Assembly (NCBI GenBank): GCA_000507305.1 | Contig: DF239135.1 | Coordinates: 62,001-126,000, forward strand | Reading direction: 5' to 3' | From: Breviolum minutum Mf 1.05b.01 | Lineage: Eukaryota; Sar; Dinophyceae; Suessiales; Symbiodiniaceae | Length of the DNA: 64,000 nucleotides | The notes under the pieces: model-generated | The model's input: only the letters and a program-made list of their open reading frames with translations | Databases searched by the model: none | Told to the model about the DNA's origin: nothing | Shown here: positions 1-10,453 of the stretch, piece by piece | Layout: the number at the start of each line of letters is the position of its first letter | How positions within the stretch are numbered: position 1 is the stretch's first letter | Translations under genes and position numbers: made by a program

Positions 1-138
1 TTTTGGGGAAACATGGAACCTTGAGATAGTGAGGGGAGTGGGTATTTCCAGTTGTTTGTTGCTTGGTTTTGGTTTTGTTTTGGTTTGGTTTGGTTCTTGT
101 TTTGTTGTGTTCCTGTTGGTGTGCAGGTGTTGATGTGT

Positions 139-176
139 GTGTGAGTGTTCTTGTTCTTCTTCTTCTTTTTCTTTTT

Positions 177-207
<31 letters not shown>

Positions 208-275
208 TTCTTCTTCTTCTTCTTATTCTTCTTCTTCTTATTATTATTATTCTTCTTCTTCTTGTTCTTGTTCTT
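139..275. repeat. TTC-rich microsatellite
   Basis: Imperfect (TTC)n/(TTA)n tract, almost pure pyrimidine on the + strand. It opens three overlapping low-complexity frames (poly-Ser, poly-Phe, poly-Leu) that should not be read as genes. The flanking 300-700 stretch shows no convincing exon. Confidence 0.9.
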
Positions 276-711
276 GTACAAGTCTTTGTTTGACACATGT
301 TCACGCCTACACTTCGTGGAAAGCTAACCGAAGGCAGGCTCCAAAATGGACAAAAACCTCAAAAAGCTCAAAATGTTCAGCTGCTAAGCCCGTTAGTTTC
401 AGAGAAGGTATAGTTGGGAACACCTTCCCATTTGACACAGACATTTGAGGGTCCAGCCACGAGCTTGAGAGTTTGTGTTCTACAGGGCTTCTTGCTGGAC
501 ATTGCTTCGTGTTCATTCCTGGTAGGAATGCTTTCAGTTTTCATTCCTGTTTTTCTGAAATTCCGGGATGTCATTCCAATGCCAGTACCCCCAAGTCTAA
601 GATGTCGTAAGTAAACTATACAGAGTATTGGTTATTTTCCGAGATGTAAAAAACCACTGAAAAAAAGAAAACAGATAGCTGCAGCTTGTCTCAACAACCA
701 TACGTATAAAT

Positions 712-813
712 GGGGATTTCCTAAAATGGTGGTACCCAACAACCATGGGTTTTCCTACTAAAATGATCATTTTGGGGTGTTTTGGGGGTATCACCATTTA
801 ACGAAACACCCAA
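712..813. mobile_element. B-family MITE-like element
   Basis: Near-palindromic. It starts GGATTTCCTAAAATGGTGGT and ends in ATTTAACGAAACACCCA, with the AAAATGATCATTTTGGGGTG core of the second B subtype also present at 20482, 41671 and 60356. Confidence 0.7.
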
Positions 814-964
814 ATAGTCCTCAACTTTTGTTGCATCTCTGTGGACCTGTGTGATCCACTCTTCACCAGAGGAGATGGTGCACAACAGCATCGGCGTGGT
901 CACGGTATTGTTACCTCACATTGGATATAAGAAGTGCCTTTGCTGATGTTCCGAAAACTTCACG

Positions 965-1070
965 GTGATGATTTTTACTACCCAGGTTGTGTGGGGATTT
1001 CAAAAAAAAAACAATATCAGGATTCCTATTGAACAACCAGGATTTCATGGAAAGTCGCCGGCCGGGTTTT
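965..1070 (+). mobile_element. E-family element, partial
   Basis: Carries the 3' half typical of E: GGATTCCTATTGAACAACC followed by AGGATTTCATGGAAAG. The 5' half is diverged. Compare the copies at 9196, 16915, 19066 and 39608. Confidence 0.5.
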
Positions 1071-1788
1071 TTGTCGTGGCTGCGGGTGCATGGTCAGGGG
1101 CTTTTTTCACATCACTGAAAGGCGTCGCTGAAATTGATGTTTTCACCCACTTGTGGCCATGTGAGTCGATTGGCAAAGGGGGGAAATAATTATCGCAAAT
1201 CCTGATGGTGGACTTATAGGTGTAGAACCTTTCCTCTGTACAACTTGTATGGCATGCATGTGTTTTTGTAGCCGAAGGTATACGGTGTAGAGCTTCCTAC
1301 TGTTCATAGATGTTGCCGAAGCAAAAGGTAAAGACCAAACGCTTGAAAAAAGAATTTGGTATGTTGGATACTAGATGAACGACTCCAGTTAGTTGTTTCA
1401 CCTGCCATTGTGGAACGGAAGTTTATATACATCATTGCGTGCAACTGGGGATTGAAGTAGGTGATTTTTTTCTCTGGAAAAAAAGGATGTCCCGTTGGAT
1501 GTCCTGTTGGATGCCCTGGAAAAGGACTTGAAGATTGCTGGTCAGCAGCTGGTTTATCAAAACTTGAGTGATAACTGGGATTAAATATATTGTCTCGGAG
1601 TTGTATAGAATGTACATAATGTTTACGTATAGAATATATATTATATATAGTATACAAAATTTCATTTCTATACACATATGTAACTTATATATACAGTAAC
1701 TCAACTCACTTTCTTTTCGCACTTCCGAAAAAGTTCCAACCGCGGCATCAACCCTTCCTTCCCCTTCTCAAACCCACAACGATCGCAG

Positions 1789-1911
1789 GTGTACCGAAGC
1801 GGCGGATCGTGCCACGCGAGACAAACGTCCAGTGGCGGATATCATCGTGGAGTTGGGCTTCCTGAAGCGGGAGGAGCGAAAAGAGAAGTTTGTGGATGTT
1901 TTTTTGGAACG
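1789..1911 (+). CDS. coding exon of unrecognised protein
   Basis: The segment follows GATCGCAG and ends before a possible GT donor (CG|GTGGCC). It has 1 nt of a split codon, 40 codons, then 2 nt. The product is rich in charge and helix formers, with the motifs TEAADRATRDKRPVADIIVE, then LGFLKREERKEKFVDVFLER. Codon choice and composition look genuinely coding, unlike the surrounding AT-rich DNA. No family recognised. The upstream frame is also open (SPSQTH), so the start may lie further left. An A element begins 28 bp downstream, in the presumed intron. Confidence 0.5.
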
Positions 1912-1938
1912 GTGGCCAATACACACCTGAAAGGTTTT

Positions 1939-2040
1939 CTAGGTGGTGGCAACTCAAATATTTTTTATTTTCACCCCTATTTGGGGAAGATGAACCCATT
2001 TTGACTATTATTTTTCAGATGGGTTGAAACCACCGACAAG
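1939..2040 (+). mobile_element. A-family MITE-like element
   Basis: Starts CTAGGTGGTGGCAACTCAAA, carries the CACCCCTATTTGGGGAAG core, and ends in a slightly diverged CCACCGACAAG. No clear flanking duplication. Confidence 0.8.
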
Positions 2041-2137
2041 ATTAAGATGGTTCACCGAAAGATCACCCCATTTTTTAAAGGAAACTCATCTCAACCAACT
2101 TCCATTTTGGGGTTCAAAATCTTAAGTTTCAGGGTCT

Positions 2138-2264
2138 AAATAATGTGGTAACCTGCTCATCGTTGAACTTGTACAGTTGGCTCTGGCGGTATTTACATAT
2201 TCCTCATGACTGCAACGTGAACGACTGCTTGACCAAACTTGGACACTTGGCTGCCAACAATTAA
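2138..2264 (+). CDS. possible coding segment
   Basis: An open frame with protein-like composition (NLYSWLWRYLHIPHDC, then NVNDCLTKLGHLAANN) ending in TAA. A second frame is open from an AG at TTGTACAG. No splice sites stand out, and this may be chance. Confidence 0.25.
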
Positions 2265-2786
2265 AAAGTTCTTCGAAAGCGACGTGTTGCTCCTCCCCCC
2301 CTAAAGTCTAAAAAGTGATAACAGCGACGAGCCCTTCAAAAACCCGGAACCATGTTTTTCTATGGACAGGTTGCGCGAATCCACTTTCAACTTACAATCT
2401 CCTCCAAAACTAAGTGGTGCTTTCAAATTAAATCTGGAATTTCCAGCACAAAAAACCTGGAAAAAACGATTCTCTCCATTGTTTGACATTTTTTTCCGTG
2501 GTTTTTGTCGGGCTGAAAATTTTCAACTGTTCCAACTGCCGAGTTTAGGAGTCCAACTGGTATCCAAAAGAGTCCAACTTTTTGGGGGATGCAAAAATCA
2601 CCATTTTTTACTCATCACCATTAAACCGAGGTACTAAAAAAAAAAGCATCCCAACAAACCCGGACCCGGACCGTTGTTTCGGATTTTTTTGGGGGGATTT
2701 TTGGATGTTTTCGGGCCCCAGTTATTTGGGGAAATTATGAAACATAGGACCATTTCTAAGGGATTTCCGTCATTTTCAACAACCAG

Positions 2787-2895
2787 GATGACTCATGTTA
2801 CGCCAGGAGGTGGATCAATTACTTCAACCTGAATCGATGTGTGGTCCAACGGCCAAAAAGGCCAAGTTTGAGGCTTAAGAACCAGACGGATGAAT
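2787..2895 (+). CDS. coding exon, perhaps glycosyltransferase-like
   Basis: Follows a plausible acceptor, TTTTCAACAACCAG, in phase 0. The product starts DDSCYARRWINYFNLN and continues RPSLRLKNQTDE. An acidic DD pair followed by a Y/W-rich helix and a later L-x-L-x-N/D-x-x-T stretch loosely recalls the DDQ region of PLOD/procollagen-type glycosyltransferases. This is a weak resemblance from memory and not an identification. The 3' end is uncertain because no clear GT donor is seen (a GC donor near 2892 is possible). Confidence 0.4.
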
Positions 2896-2997
2896 GCTGT
2901 TTTTTTTTCATGGTTCATACCACTCAGTTTTATGTAGGGATTATTTCTTTAGCCATGAAATCAGGATCCCTATGATGAACCAATGTGAAAAACTTAC

Positions 2998-3111
2998 CTG
3001 GGTGGTGGCAACTCAAATATTTTTGGAATGTTCACCCCGATCCCTGGGGAAATGATTCCCAATTTGACTTGCGCATATTTTTCAAAGGGGGTTGGTTCAA
3101 CCACCAATCAG
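2998..3111 (+). mobile_element. A-family MITE-like element
   Basis: CTGGGTGGTGGCAACTCAAA at the left and CCACCAATCAG at the right, with the usual CACCCCGATCCCTGGGG core. No clear target duplication. Confidence 0.8.
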
Positions 3112-3114
3112 GAT

Positions 3115-3920
3115 GGCTTTGGGAAACTACTCATAAACCTGTTTGGGTTCATAATTGGTGATCTTGGATGTGGTTTTTTTGGGTGGCTGTTTTTTTACGG
3201 ATTGAATCCATGGGATTCATCCCAAATGTGGTTCACCAACATTTTGAGAGAATAGTTTTGGTTCTCTTGTTCATACTGTTGACTTGGATTTGTTTTTTGG
3301 GGGTGATTTGTTACTTTGTACCATGGTAAATCAGTATTTTTCACCACCATTTGGGTACACCATGGGATTCATCACCATCAAACCACCGATTTGGGTCTAA
3401 CCAAACAAACGGATGGGTTTGGAAACCCTTACCCCCAACCTGCGGTTCATGGTTGAACTTGAAAATCTTTTGGGGGGTGGGATGGAAAGAAATCCTTTCA
3501 TAAAAATGAAAAAAATGCGGGCAAGTTAGAATTTTTACCGATCAGTATGGTTTAATGGAATATTTGCCAAAGTTAGGGAATATTTACCCACCATGGGTAT
3601 TAGGGAATCTCTAACATGGGTAAAAATGAAACCCTCCATGGTTTTTGCTGGAATATTTACCCACCGATCCATGAATGCCGGAAATTGTGTCTGGCATTCA
3701 TGGCATCTGTAGATATTTCAGGTGTCAAAATGGCGCATTATGGGACTGTTGATACCTACAGAAATCCAGTAAAACCGCCGTTTAAAAAAAGAAAAACTGT
3801 AAAGAATGGGGATACCGGATAAACTACCAACCTCAACTGGTGCAAAAATTTCTGAAGCATCAACATTAGTTTATGAGTTCATGCGCCCTTAAATGGACAG
3901 CAGAGTTGACTTAGTCTTGC
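3115..3920. other. no gene seen; decayed repeats
   Basis: Contains TTTTTTGGG-rich stretches and small inverted repeats around ACCATGGG and GGCATTCATGG. A 68-codon frame at 3616-3822 has no splice sites or recognisable content. I see nothing else here. Confidence 0.4.
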
Positions 3921-3924
3921 TGTA

Positions 3925-4055
3925 TATCTCTGGTCAAATGATAGCGACTTCACACGTAGTTCACCTCAAAATGTAGTTTTTTGGAAGGGAAATCTCCTTA
4001 TTTCAGGGAATCTAGGTTGGTGAAATACAATACTTCGGCCAGATATATCAATGTT
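3925..4055. mobile_element. J-family inverted-repeat element
   Basis: TATATCTCTGGTCAAATGAT at the left and ATACTTCGGCCAGATATATC at the right, with a CACACG / GGTTGGTGAAATA interior. Related copies lie at 13330, 40598 and 42522. Confidence 0.5.
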
Positions 4056-4391
4056 TTTGTTTTCAGTAAAATATTGGACCTATTCACCCATTTTTCATCC
4101 AAAATCTCATCACCCATGGAAACTGAATTGACGTTATAGTGTTGTATTCCCCTAAAGGGTTTCAGTACCGATTTCCAGGGTTTGGCTTTGATTCAGGGCC
4201 AAATCTACAACCCTGTTCTTGTAGCAGATCTAATTTGCATAGTCAATAGGCAAGCCTTTATTTAAAAAAAAACTGGGTAAGTCAAAACACGGCCTGGCCT
4301 TTGTTTCCTTGGCAAACACCCAGCCATTTGAGTGACGGGCAAGTGCGTTCAGGTTGATGAACAAGTTCTTATGACTCCATGACTTGAAGAA

Positions 4392-4509
4392 TACCCTCCC
4401 AGAAACTAACAGCGAGTTTGCGCCTGAAAATGGATGGTTGGAAGATGAGTTTCCTTTTGAAATTGCTTCCTGACAGGTGCGAACTGTGCTGTTAGTTTCA
4501 GGGCGTGTA
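4392..4509. mobile_element. D-family MITE-like element
   Basis: Left end TACCCTCCCAGAAACTAACA, right end CTGTTAGTTTCAGGGCGTGT. The interior has the family signature TGGATGGTTGGAAGATGAGT. Confidence 0.75.
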
Positions 4510-4829
4510 CTATTTGCTGAAATGTAAGTTCAAATGCTGGTACCCTTTGACCCCATTTGTTTGAGAGATGGGGAAAATGCTCACCAAGCATTTTTTTAAT
4601 ATATTCCCTCTTAGAAGGCAGTGTTTATCACCTGTCCTTTTTTCGCATCGCTAACTCTGATCAAAGCTATATATTCGTTGCCTGCGTTGTTTTGAATGGA
4701 AATGAAGGTTGGTTAGTGGAATCATGTGCTTTGTGTTGTTCTTGGTGGTGGTGATGATTGTGGTGGTGCTCGCAATAAGCATCCTGGAGGTTTTATGGTT
4801 CACCCACGAAGGTTTTGTCGAAGCTGTGC

Positions 4830-4980
4830 GGTCTTGATATGTGACGCCCCCCGGTTATGCATGCTGTATTTTTTTCGGGGATGAAATACTACCCAGTTAT
4901 GTGAGGATTATTTCCATAAACCATTATAACTTAGATAAGGATCCCGATTAACCAATCAGGATTTAATGGAATGTCACTGG
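4830..4980 (+). mobile_element. E-family element
   Basis: GGGGATGAAATACTACCCAG, a central ATTATAACTTAGATAAGGAT region and the tail CCAATCAGGATTTAATGGAA match the E consensus. Confidence 0.6.
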
Positions 4981-5009
4981 TGGGTTTTGATCGTTTCTAT
5001 TATATGGAC

Positions 5010-5130
5010 AACATGTTTTCAACCGCTGTGATCGTTGCTCACGATGGTTCATCAACCTGTCTTTCGGGAGGATACCATCCGAAACGGCTTCGGATCTGCC
5101 GGATCCCGGGGTTGTTTTCCGCGTCATGAA
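5010..5130 (+). CDS. coding-like segment, frame not settled
   Basis: A GC-richer stretch open in two frames. One gives VIVAHDGSSTCLSGGYHPKR; the other gives MVHQPVFREDTIRNGFGSAG then SRGCFPRHEML. Both look protein-like and no clean acceptor fixes the choice. No family recognised. Confidence 0.3.
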
Positions 5131-5205
5131 ATGCTGTGATTTTGTGTTTCGAGAGATGCTGGAAAAAAGCCAAACACACATCACTAAAATCATCTATGAT
5201 ACTGT

Positions 5206-5303
5206 TGATGCTTCAGAAATCCTGCAGCACTTGGAGTGGTTTTTGTCTAAACCTTTACCAAAAATTGACGACGGCCCAAGATTTCTGAACCATCAACAGG
5301 GCA
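5206..5303. mobile_element. F-family inverted-repeat element
   Basis: Left CTGTTGATGCTTCAGAAATC, right GATTTCTGAACCATCAACAG. These are near-perfect terminal inverted repeats of about 20 bp with an unrelated-looking interior. Confidence 0.75.
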
Positions 5304-5519
5304 GTAGGGCTTGGGAATACACCTTGGGTGGTTGGGTCCCAAAAAATGCCAGGACCCAAATTGAAGATTGATCCATGTCAGAGCTGGATATCCCACCAAA
5401 ACTAGGAAAACTCTATTGATAATCCCAAAACTCGATGGGGCTGGCTGAATTGCACCTGGAAATTTCCCACCTTAAAATATCCAAATGTAGGTCGACCGGG
5501 TGGGTGATTTCAAAGATGT

Positions 5520-5620
5520 TTTGTGAAAACACCCCGAAAATTGTGGTTTCATGATTCCCAATTTGACGACCTGCGCATATTTTTTCAAATGGGTTGGTTC
5601 AATCTAAGAGAACCCCAACA
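5520..5620 (+). mobile_element. A-family fragment
   Basis: TGGTTTCATGATTCCCAATT followed by TGACGACCTGCGCATATTTT and GGGTTGGTTCAAT matches the A interior. Both termini are degraded. Confidence 0.45.
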
Positions 5621-5964
5621 TACCCCTGGAGCATACCCCAGGCCTCCTGAAAACCCCAAATCAAAGGAATTCCTTCATAACCTGTTGGTTCTGGGTCTGG
5701 GGTATGTTCCAGGGGTATGTTGGAAATTCTTAGACTCAACCACCAGCTAGAGTTTCTTTGTTACCTTCTTTGGGTCCGACATCCTTCGGTCCCATGTCTT
5801 ATTTAATTCTTTTGGGGATTGTGGGTCCAGCCACCAATTCGGAGTGTCCTTCTCCCGCAACGTTGGCCTTGCCAGTCTTGGGTCAACATCAGATCGAACC
5901 ACGAAGGTGGTTCGCACCAACATGGCCTTGCAAAGAGTCCTTTCGATTCAGTCGAAGGGGGCAT

Positions 5965-6073
5965 ACATCAAACATTTTTGGACAACTTTCACCCCGAAAA
6001 ATTGGGAGAAGATGATTTTTCCAATTTGACGACTGCGCATTTTTTCAGATTCGTTGGTTCAAACCACCAACCA
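5965..6073 (+). mobile_element. A-family element, diverged
   Basis: Carries CAACTTTCACCCCGAAAAAT, TGACGACTGCGCATTTTTTC and the right terminus GGTTCAAACCACCAACCA. The left terminus is not recognisable. Confidence 0.55.
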
Positions 6074-6099
6074 TCGCAGATTACTTGTAAAAAATAGGC

Positions 6100-6196
6100 G
6101 AAGCTTGCTAGGTTTTCCCCAACTCCTCCATTTCAATAGGGTTTTCCATTGTAAACCACTCCATTTTGGGGTATCCCTATTTTTGGAAACACCCAT
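6100..6196. mobile_element. B-family element, left end diverged
   Basis: The right half CCATTTTGGGGTATCCCTAT then TTTTGGAAACACCC is typical. An (AT)n tract follows directly. Confidence 0.7.
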
Positions 6197-6509
6197 ATAT
6201 ATATATATATATATGAAGGGAACCCTATAATTAATCTTCATTATCCACTGATTTCGTAGTGTTTGAGCAGGGCCCAAGATGGGTTTTTTGCAGATACAAT
6301 CGTGTGAATATTTTGGGTTGTTGTTTTTCTAGGGTGAGATTTCGATGATGCGATAGATGAGAATAAGACAAGTAATGAGAAACCAAATATCATAAGGTTT
6401 ACCCCTCTGAAAACTGACATATTCCCTGAAACAAGATCGTTGGAAGATGATTCATGTCCCTTTAAAATGGTCCCTTTTCAGGTGACACTCATGAATTTTC
6501 GGTGAGGGT

Positions 6510-6720
6510 TTGAGATCCGATCATTCCAATGGTTCCCAATGTTGCTGCTCGATTCCGCCAATCAAAGTATTCAAGGGTGAAACTTTGAACTATCGACTAA
6601 GGGGCAAGCTTACGGTAGTCAGCGTGGCTTTTCCGCAGTTCGGAAAATTTGTCAAATTATATACCCCTCTAAGTGGACCCGCAATTCATTGTTTTAAGGA
6701 TGCGATACATTTGCCATCAG
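6510..6720 (+). CDS. coding-like segment, frame not settled
   Basis: One frame runs open for over 70 codons (GETLNYRLRGKLTVVSVAFP, then QFGKFVKLYTPLSGPAIHCF). A second frame across the middle reads FELSTKGQAYGSQRGFSA and ends at a CAG. The open frame runs on into the C element at 6734, so its C-terminal 30 codons are element-derived. No family recognised. Confidence 0.3.
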
Positions 6721-6733
6721 ACAATAGGAATGA

Positions 6734-6827
6734 TACCCTCCAGGGAATTAACATATCCCACCTTGGGAAAAGGAAAATCATCTTCAAAATGCCATTTTTG
6801 GGGGATATGTTAATTCCCTGGAGGGTA
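6734..6827. mobile_element. C-family MITE-like element
   Basis: Left TACCCTCCAGGGAATTAACA, right TGTTAATTCCCTGGAGGGTA. The termini are perfect inverted repeats of 20 bp around the AAAATCATCTTCAAAATG interior. Well preserved, so probably a recent copy. Confidence 0.85.
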
Positions 6828-7204
6828 CTCTTACAGTGTTAGAAAATTGTTTTTGTAGATGTTTGGAGACAAAGGCAACAATGATACCTGTGGAGCTTAG
6901 ACATTGCTTTAACTAGCCTGTGAGGTTGTTGTAGCTGCTACTTAGATAATGTTGCATGATATATTCCCGGTAGTTGCTTGTTTCCAATATACATGAATTA
7001 CATATTGGATTATTGTGCAACAACATATTTATTGTCGGCAGATTTTGTTATATAGGACTTTGCAATGCCTTTTCATACAGTAGTTGATGATTTGATAAAA
7101 GTATGCATTGCACCGGACTCACTATCTTTGCAAGTCCTGTATGGTCGCCCCACCATGGCGTCCGACAATGCGTTGGGTCACAGAGGGCGTTTCGTTTAAT
7201 GGAC

Positions 7205-7345
7205 GGATGTGTTGAACAGCTGAGCAATGAAAAGTACGGGCCCCTGGCTGTTTAGGGTATATAGGGGATGAAATGCTATCCACTTATTTGGGTATAATTT
7301 CATAAACCAGTATTTTATGATCCCTCTTACTCCCCCCAAAAAAGA
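7205..7345 (+). mobile_element. E-family element
   Basis: GAGCAATGAAAAGTACGGGC, CCCTGGCTGTTTAGGGTATA and TAGGGGATGAAATGCTATCC match E. The 3' end is degraded after GATCCCTCTTAC. Confidence 0.65.
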
Positions 7346-7543
7346 AAACTAACATATCACATATTAATCCCCTGAAAATCAATGCTTGGAAGATGATTTT
7401 TGTTTTCCTTATGAAGAAAGGGGTACATGGGTTGTTCATATTGTCGGGGAGGGAAATAACCAAGGTCTCCGGGAGTCAATTTCAGGCTTGAGGTCAGACC
7501 TGAAAATCTGCTTTAAGTACTTACGGAATGGATTTCCCGGGAT

Positions 7544-7695
7544 GGGTTGGAAGTTAGGATTCCAATGGTTAGAATCCATGGGTTAACACTCACCTACAAG
7601 TTAAACGGGAATTTTTTTGTTGGGGAGTTTTTCCCCCACTGATATCCTAACCATTGGAATCCTAACTTCCAACCCTGGACCCGGGACATCCAAGT
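7544..7695. repeat. inverted repeat, possibly G-related
   Basis: Left arm GGGTTGGAAGTTAGGATTCC and right arm GGAATCCTAACTTCCAACCC are complementary over about 28 bp. The right flank CCCGGGACATCCAAGTAG resembles the ends of G elements. Confidence 0.55.
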
Positions 7696-7751
7696 AGGCT
7701 TGGGAAGACGTACCATTTCTACCCCTTAAGTTGCTCCAGTGAATAAGATTC

Positions 7752-7863
7752 ATCTACCAGGTGATTCAAAGTGACCTTTTCATCCCTTAGTTGGAGGTCA
7801 CTCAACCCCTTAAAAGGGTCACTTAACCATCACATAAAGGTCACTTTGAATCACCTGGTAGAT
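7752..7863. repeat. long-arm inverted repeat
   Basis: The arms at 7752-7780 and 7836-7863 (ATCTACCAGGTGATTCAAAG and its complement, continuing through GTGACCTTT) match over about 28 bp around a 55-bp centre. Confidence 0.75.
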
Positions 7864-8240
7864 ACTGTATCATTTCAGGTTTTTTAAAGATGTACTGCTA
7901 GATGAATTTCATCCCTTTCTGGATTGGTTTTGTTCAATATCACCTGAATGTCATCTTTTTCAGGAGCGGCAAAAAATGATAAAATCATCCCAATCATCCA
8001 CGTGTTTTTTGTTGATGTTTTTCATGGTGACAATATATATAGCAAACCCTGGTTTAAAGGGATGACATTTTTCGGGGAGTTGGGAGGATGCCTTTCAAAA
8101 TGGTTGTTTGTTCCACCTGACACAGACTGTTAACCATGTTGTTGGTTTAAGAAGACGTCTTGGATTTTTGGTGAATGTTTCCTTGGCAAAATCAAGGACA
8201 TACGGGGTGCCAAATACATACTATGTATACAAAGACATAT

Positions 8241-8342
8241 GGATGTTTCCTAAAATGGTGGTACCCCCAAATCATCCATTTTAATAGGGTTTTCCATTAT
8301 AAACCATCCATTTTGGGGTACCACTATTTTTGGAAACACCCA
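8241..8342. mobile_element. B-family MITE-like element
   Basis: GGATGTTTCCTAAAATGGTG to CTATTTTTGGAAACACCC, flanked by ATAT on both sides (ACATAT|GG and CCC|ATATTA), a likely 4-bp duplication. Confidence 0.8.
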
Positions 8343-8736
8343 TATTATACATAGACACATGTATACCGAATTTGATATAGATATAGTTTGATGTGTTATA
8401 CATATCATTTACAGTATCCTCTGTTTACAGCTAGTTTCGCATGCAATCATTCAATCTCAAGAGGTCAGCAGTTTGTGGATTTCGATCCTTCGGTTTGGCG
8501 GCGAAAACTGGCTACAGCTGAGATTGATTTACCAAGAAAAAGATAGTTCAACAACAATTCCAAGACCATGAAATCTAGGATGAAACAACACAAACAACGA
8601 TTTAAAAGGGTGTATACAAATACGTACATAGAATCTATGATGATATTTCTGTGTATCTGTACATGTATATCATGATGTATATTTATATACATATATATAT
8701 TATATATATGCATGTCTTTATTTCTGGAACTTTCAG

Positions 8737-8921
8737 TCAATATGGATCTCCACTTTCTGTGGGATTTGCTCGCATTGGCATATATCGACCGGCGTTTGAA
8801 CATACACGTCATTGTTTTTTTCTACACGATGACATCACTGGACTAAGCTTAATTGAGCAGAAAAGGAAACATCTTTTCCTAAGTGTTCATGAACTCAATC
8901 ACACTAGAATCAATCAAATGA
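8737..8921 (+). CDS. coding-like segment after TTTCAG
   Basis: A good acceptor (CTGGAACTTTCAG) precedes it. One frame stays open for over 60 codons (SQYGSPLSVGFARIGIYRPA, later LSLIEQKRKHLFLSVHELN). A shorter frame reads MDLHFLWDLLALAYIDRRLN before a stop. I cannot choose between them. An A element starts at 8922. Confidence 0.35.
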
Positions 8922-9034
8922 CTAGGTGGTGGTTTCAAATATTTTTTATGTTCACCCCTATTTGGGGAAGATGAACCCATTTTGACGAGCATATTTTTCA
9001 ACTGGGTTACGGGTTGGTTGAAACCACCAACTAG
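8922..9034 (+). mobile_element. A-family MITE-like element
   Basis: Full termini CTAGGTGGTGGTTTCAAATA and GAAACCACCAACTAG, with CACCCCTATTTGGGGAAGAT inside. It lies between two coding-like segments (8737-8921 and 9035-9184). Confidence 0.85.
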
Positions 9035-9184
9035 TCAACCTCAACTGATTTCAAAAAACTTCGTGACAAATACGTCGTTTTCCTATCGCTGATATTTTGG
9101 AAACCGAATCCTCGCTGTTGAAACGCCATGGCACCTCCAAGCCGGTCTCTCTCACCCTTACCGGCCCTAGAGTCTTGGATGGAT
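9035..9184 (+). CDS. coding-like segment, frame not settled
   Basis: Directly after the TAG of an A element, one frame reads STSTDFKKLRDKYVVFLSLI. Another, open from 9065, reads RRFPIADILETESSLLKRHG then TSKPVSLTLTGPRVLDG. The second has the stronger composition. No family recognised and no clear donor. Confidence 0.35.
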
Positions 9185-9195
9185 GAACACCCAAT

Positions 9196-9325
9196 TGAGC
9201 AATGAAAAAAAACCTGGTTGGTTGGGTTATATAGGGGATGAAATACTACCCAATTAATATAATAGGGATTATAATAAGCCATTAGAAGGATCCCTATAAA
9301 CCAACCAGCCAGATGGACCTCCACT
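9196..9325 (+). mobile_element. E-family element
   Basis: Well preserved: GAGCAATGAAAAAAAACCTG, GGTTGGTTGGGTTATATAGG, GGATGAAATACTACCCAATT, then AAACCAACCAGCC. The inner inverted repeats CTGGTTGGTTGG and AACCAACCAG are visible. Confidence 0.75.
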
Positions 9326-9465
9326 CACCAGTTTAGATTGAGAGTATTCATACCACTAAGACTCAGATTCCAAAAGCCTGACAGAATCTATGTTTTCAGG
9401 TTTTTTGTATGAGTCGAATCGTGCGGTGAAACACCGCCACCTTTGCGGCAAAACTAGGAAAACTG

Positions 9466-9562
9466 TACCCTTCTGGGAAATAACATATCCCGTGAAAAAG
9501 GCAATCTTGAGATGGCTCATTTTCCTTTTCCAAAGGTGGGATATGTTAGTTCCCCACAGGTA
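9466..9562. mobile_element. C-family MITE-like element
   Basis: TACCCTTCTGGGAAATAACA at the left and TGTTAGTTCCCCACAGGTA at the right. The interior CATTTTCCTTTTCCAAAGGT matches C4 and C6. Confidence 0.75.
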
Positions 9563-9590
9563 CTCCAAAAGCGCCATGGAACATATTGAA

Positions 9591-9699
9591 CTAGCTGATG
9601 ATTTCAAACATTTTTTATTTTCACCCCGATCCCTGGGGAAGATGAACCCATGTTGACGAGCATATATTTTTCAGATGGGTTGGTTCAACCACCAACCAG
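9591..9699 (+). mobile_element. A-family MITE-like element
   Basis: Left end diverged (CTAGCTGATGATTTCAAACA); right end TTCAACCACCAACCAG intact. Confidence 0.75.
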
Positions 9700-9778
9700 T
9701 GTTTCTTTCTCGCAGAATTGCAGATCTCAGAATCGCGAATCAATGGGGTTCTGTTGAATGTTGAAAGCTACGAAAGTC

Positions 9779-9907
9779 TACTTGGATGTCCCAGGAACTC
9801 AGTAAATGGTTTGTACATTGGGTTATAATCTACTTATAAATGGGATATATTGGGGTTATAACCCACTGATCCTAACCATTTACTAAGTTCCTGGTACATC
9901 CAAGTAC
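9779..9907. mobile_element. G-related inverted-repeat element
   Basis: TACTTGGATGTCCCAGGAAC at the left and GTTCCTGGTACATCCAAGTA at the right. The interior repeats AACCATTTACT in inverted copies. Confidence 0.6.
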
Positions 9908-10021
9908 CTGAATTATTGGTACCGCCTCTTCATCTTATGCAGCATTGACTTAGACCTATTACTTGCTGAAATAAGTACAACTGTTGGTAATTGATTAGGT
10001 ATTGAATGGTGTATGTTACTG

Positions 10022-10071
10022 TGTATATATATATATATTTATATATATATATATTTATATATATTTATGTT
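10022..10071. repeat. TA-rich microsatellite
   Basis: (TA)n interrupted by TTTATA. No gene is visible between the G element and the exon at 10359. Confidence 0.85.
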
Positions 10072-10358
10072 TGTTAAGTGTTTCTAGTTTCATGTGAGTT
10101 ATTCGATAAATTCATCTATCCCTTACACAATGAACTTAGTCATGTAACAAGTGAGTTTGATATTTAGTTGGAGAAAACCATCCTGTTGTTACATCTCAGT
10201 TCCCCCCACAGGCGATCAAATGATCCGAATATTTGGCAGAATATATTTTTTATGTGCAAATGTAGGTGGAAAATGTGTTTGAGCTATTGGCTCTTGCTAG
10301 TGCATTGTTTAGGTTGGTACTTTTTGTTCGCCTCTATGACCCGCTTTAAAAATCCCAG

Positions 10359-10453
10359 GATCCAGTGTCCTTGCGCTTGGCTTTTCGAGATTTTGGAGCA
10401 TCTCGATGCATAGATGGCGAGATGTTCTTCGTGCATGACTTCATCAAGAGGAT
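10359..10453 (+). CDS. coding exon of unrecognised protein
   Basis: The acceptor is AAAATCCCAG and the donor AGGAT|GTAAAG, giving 31 codons plus 2 nt. The product reads DPVSLRLAFRDFGASRCIDG then EMFFVHDFIKR. The L-x-x-A-F-R-D-F start and the D-G-E centre faintly resemble an EF-hand-like helix-loop, but the calcium-ligand spacing is not canonical, so I do not claim one. Both splice sites and the hydrophilic composition make this a good exon. Confidence 0.6.

Noticed and set aside
63-327. Poly-Leu, poly-Ser and poly-Phe frames
   Set aside because: All are readings of one TTC microsatellite.
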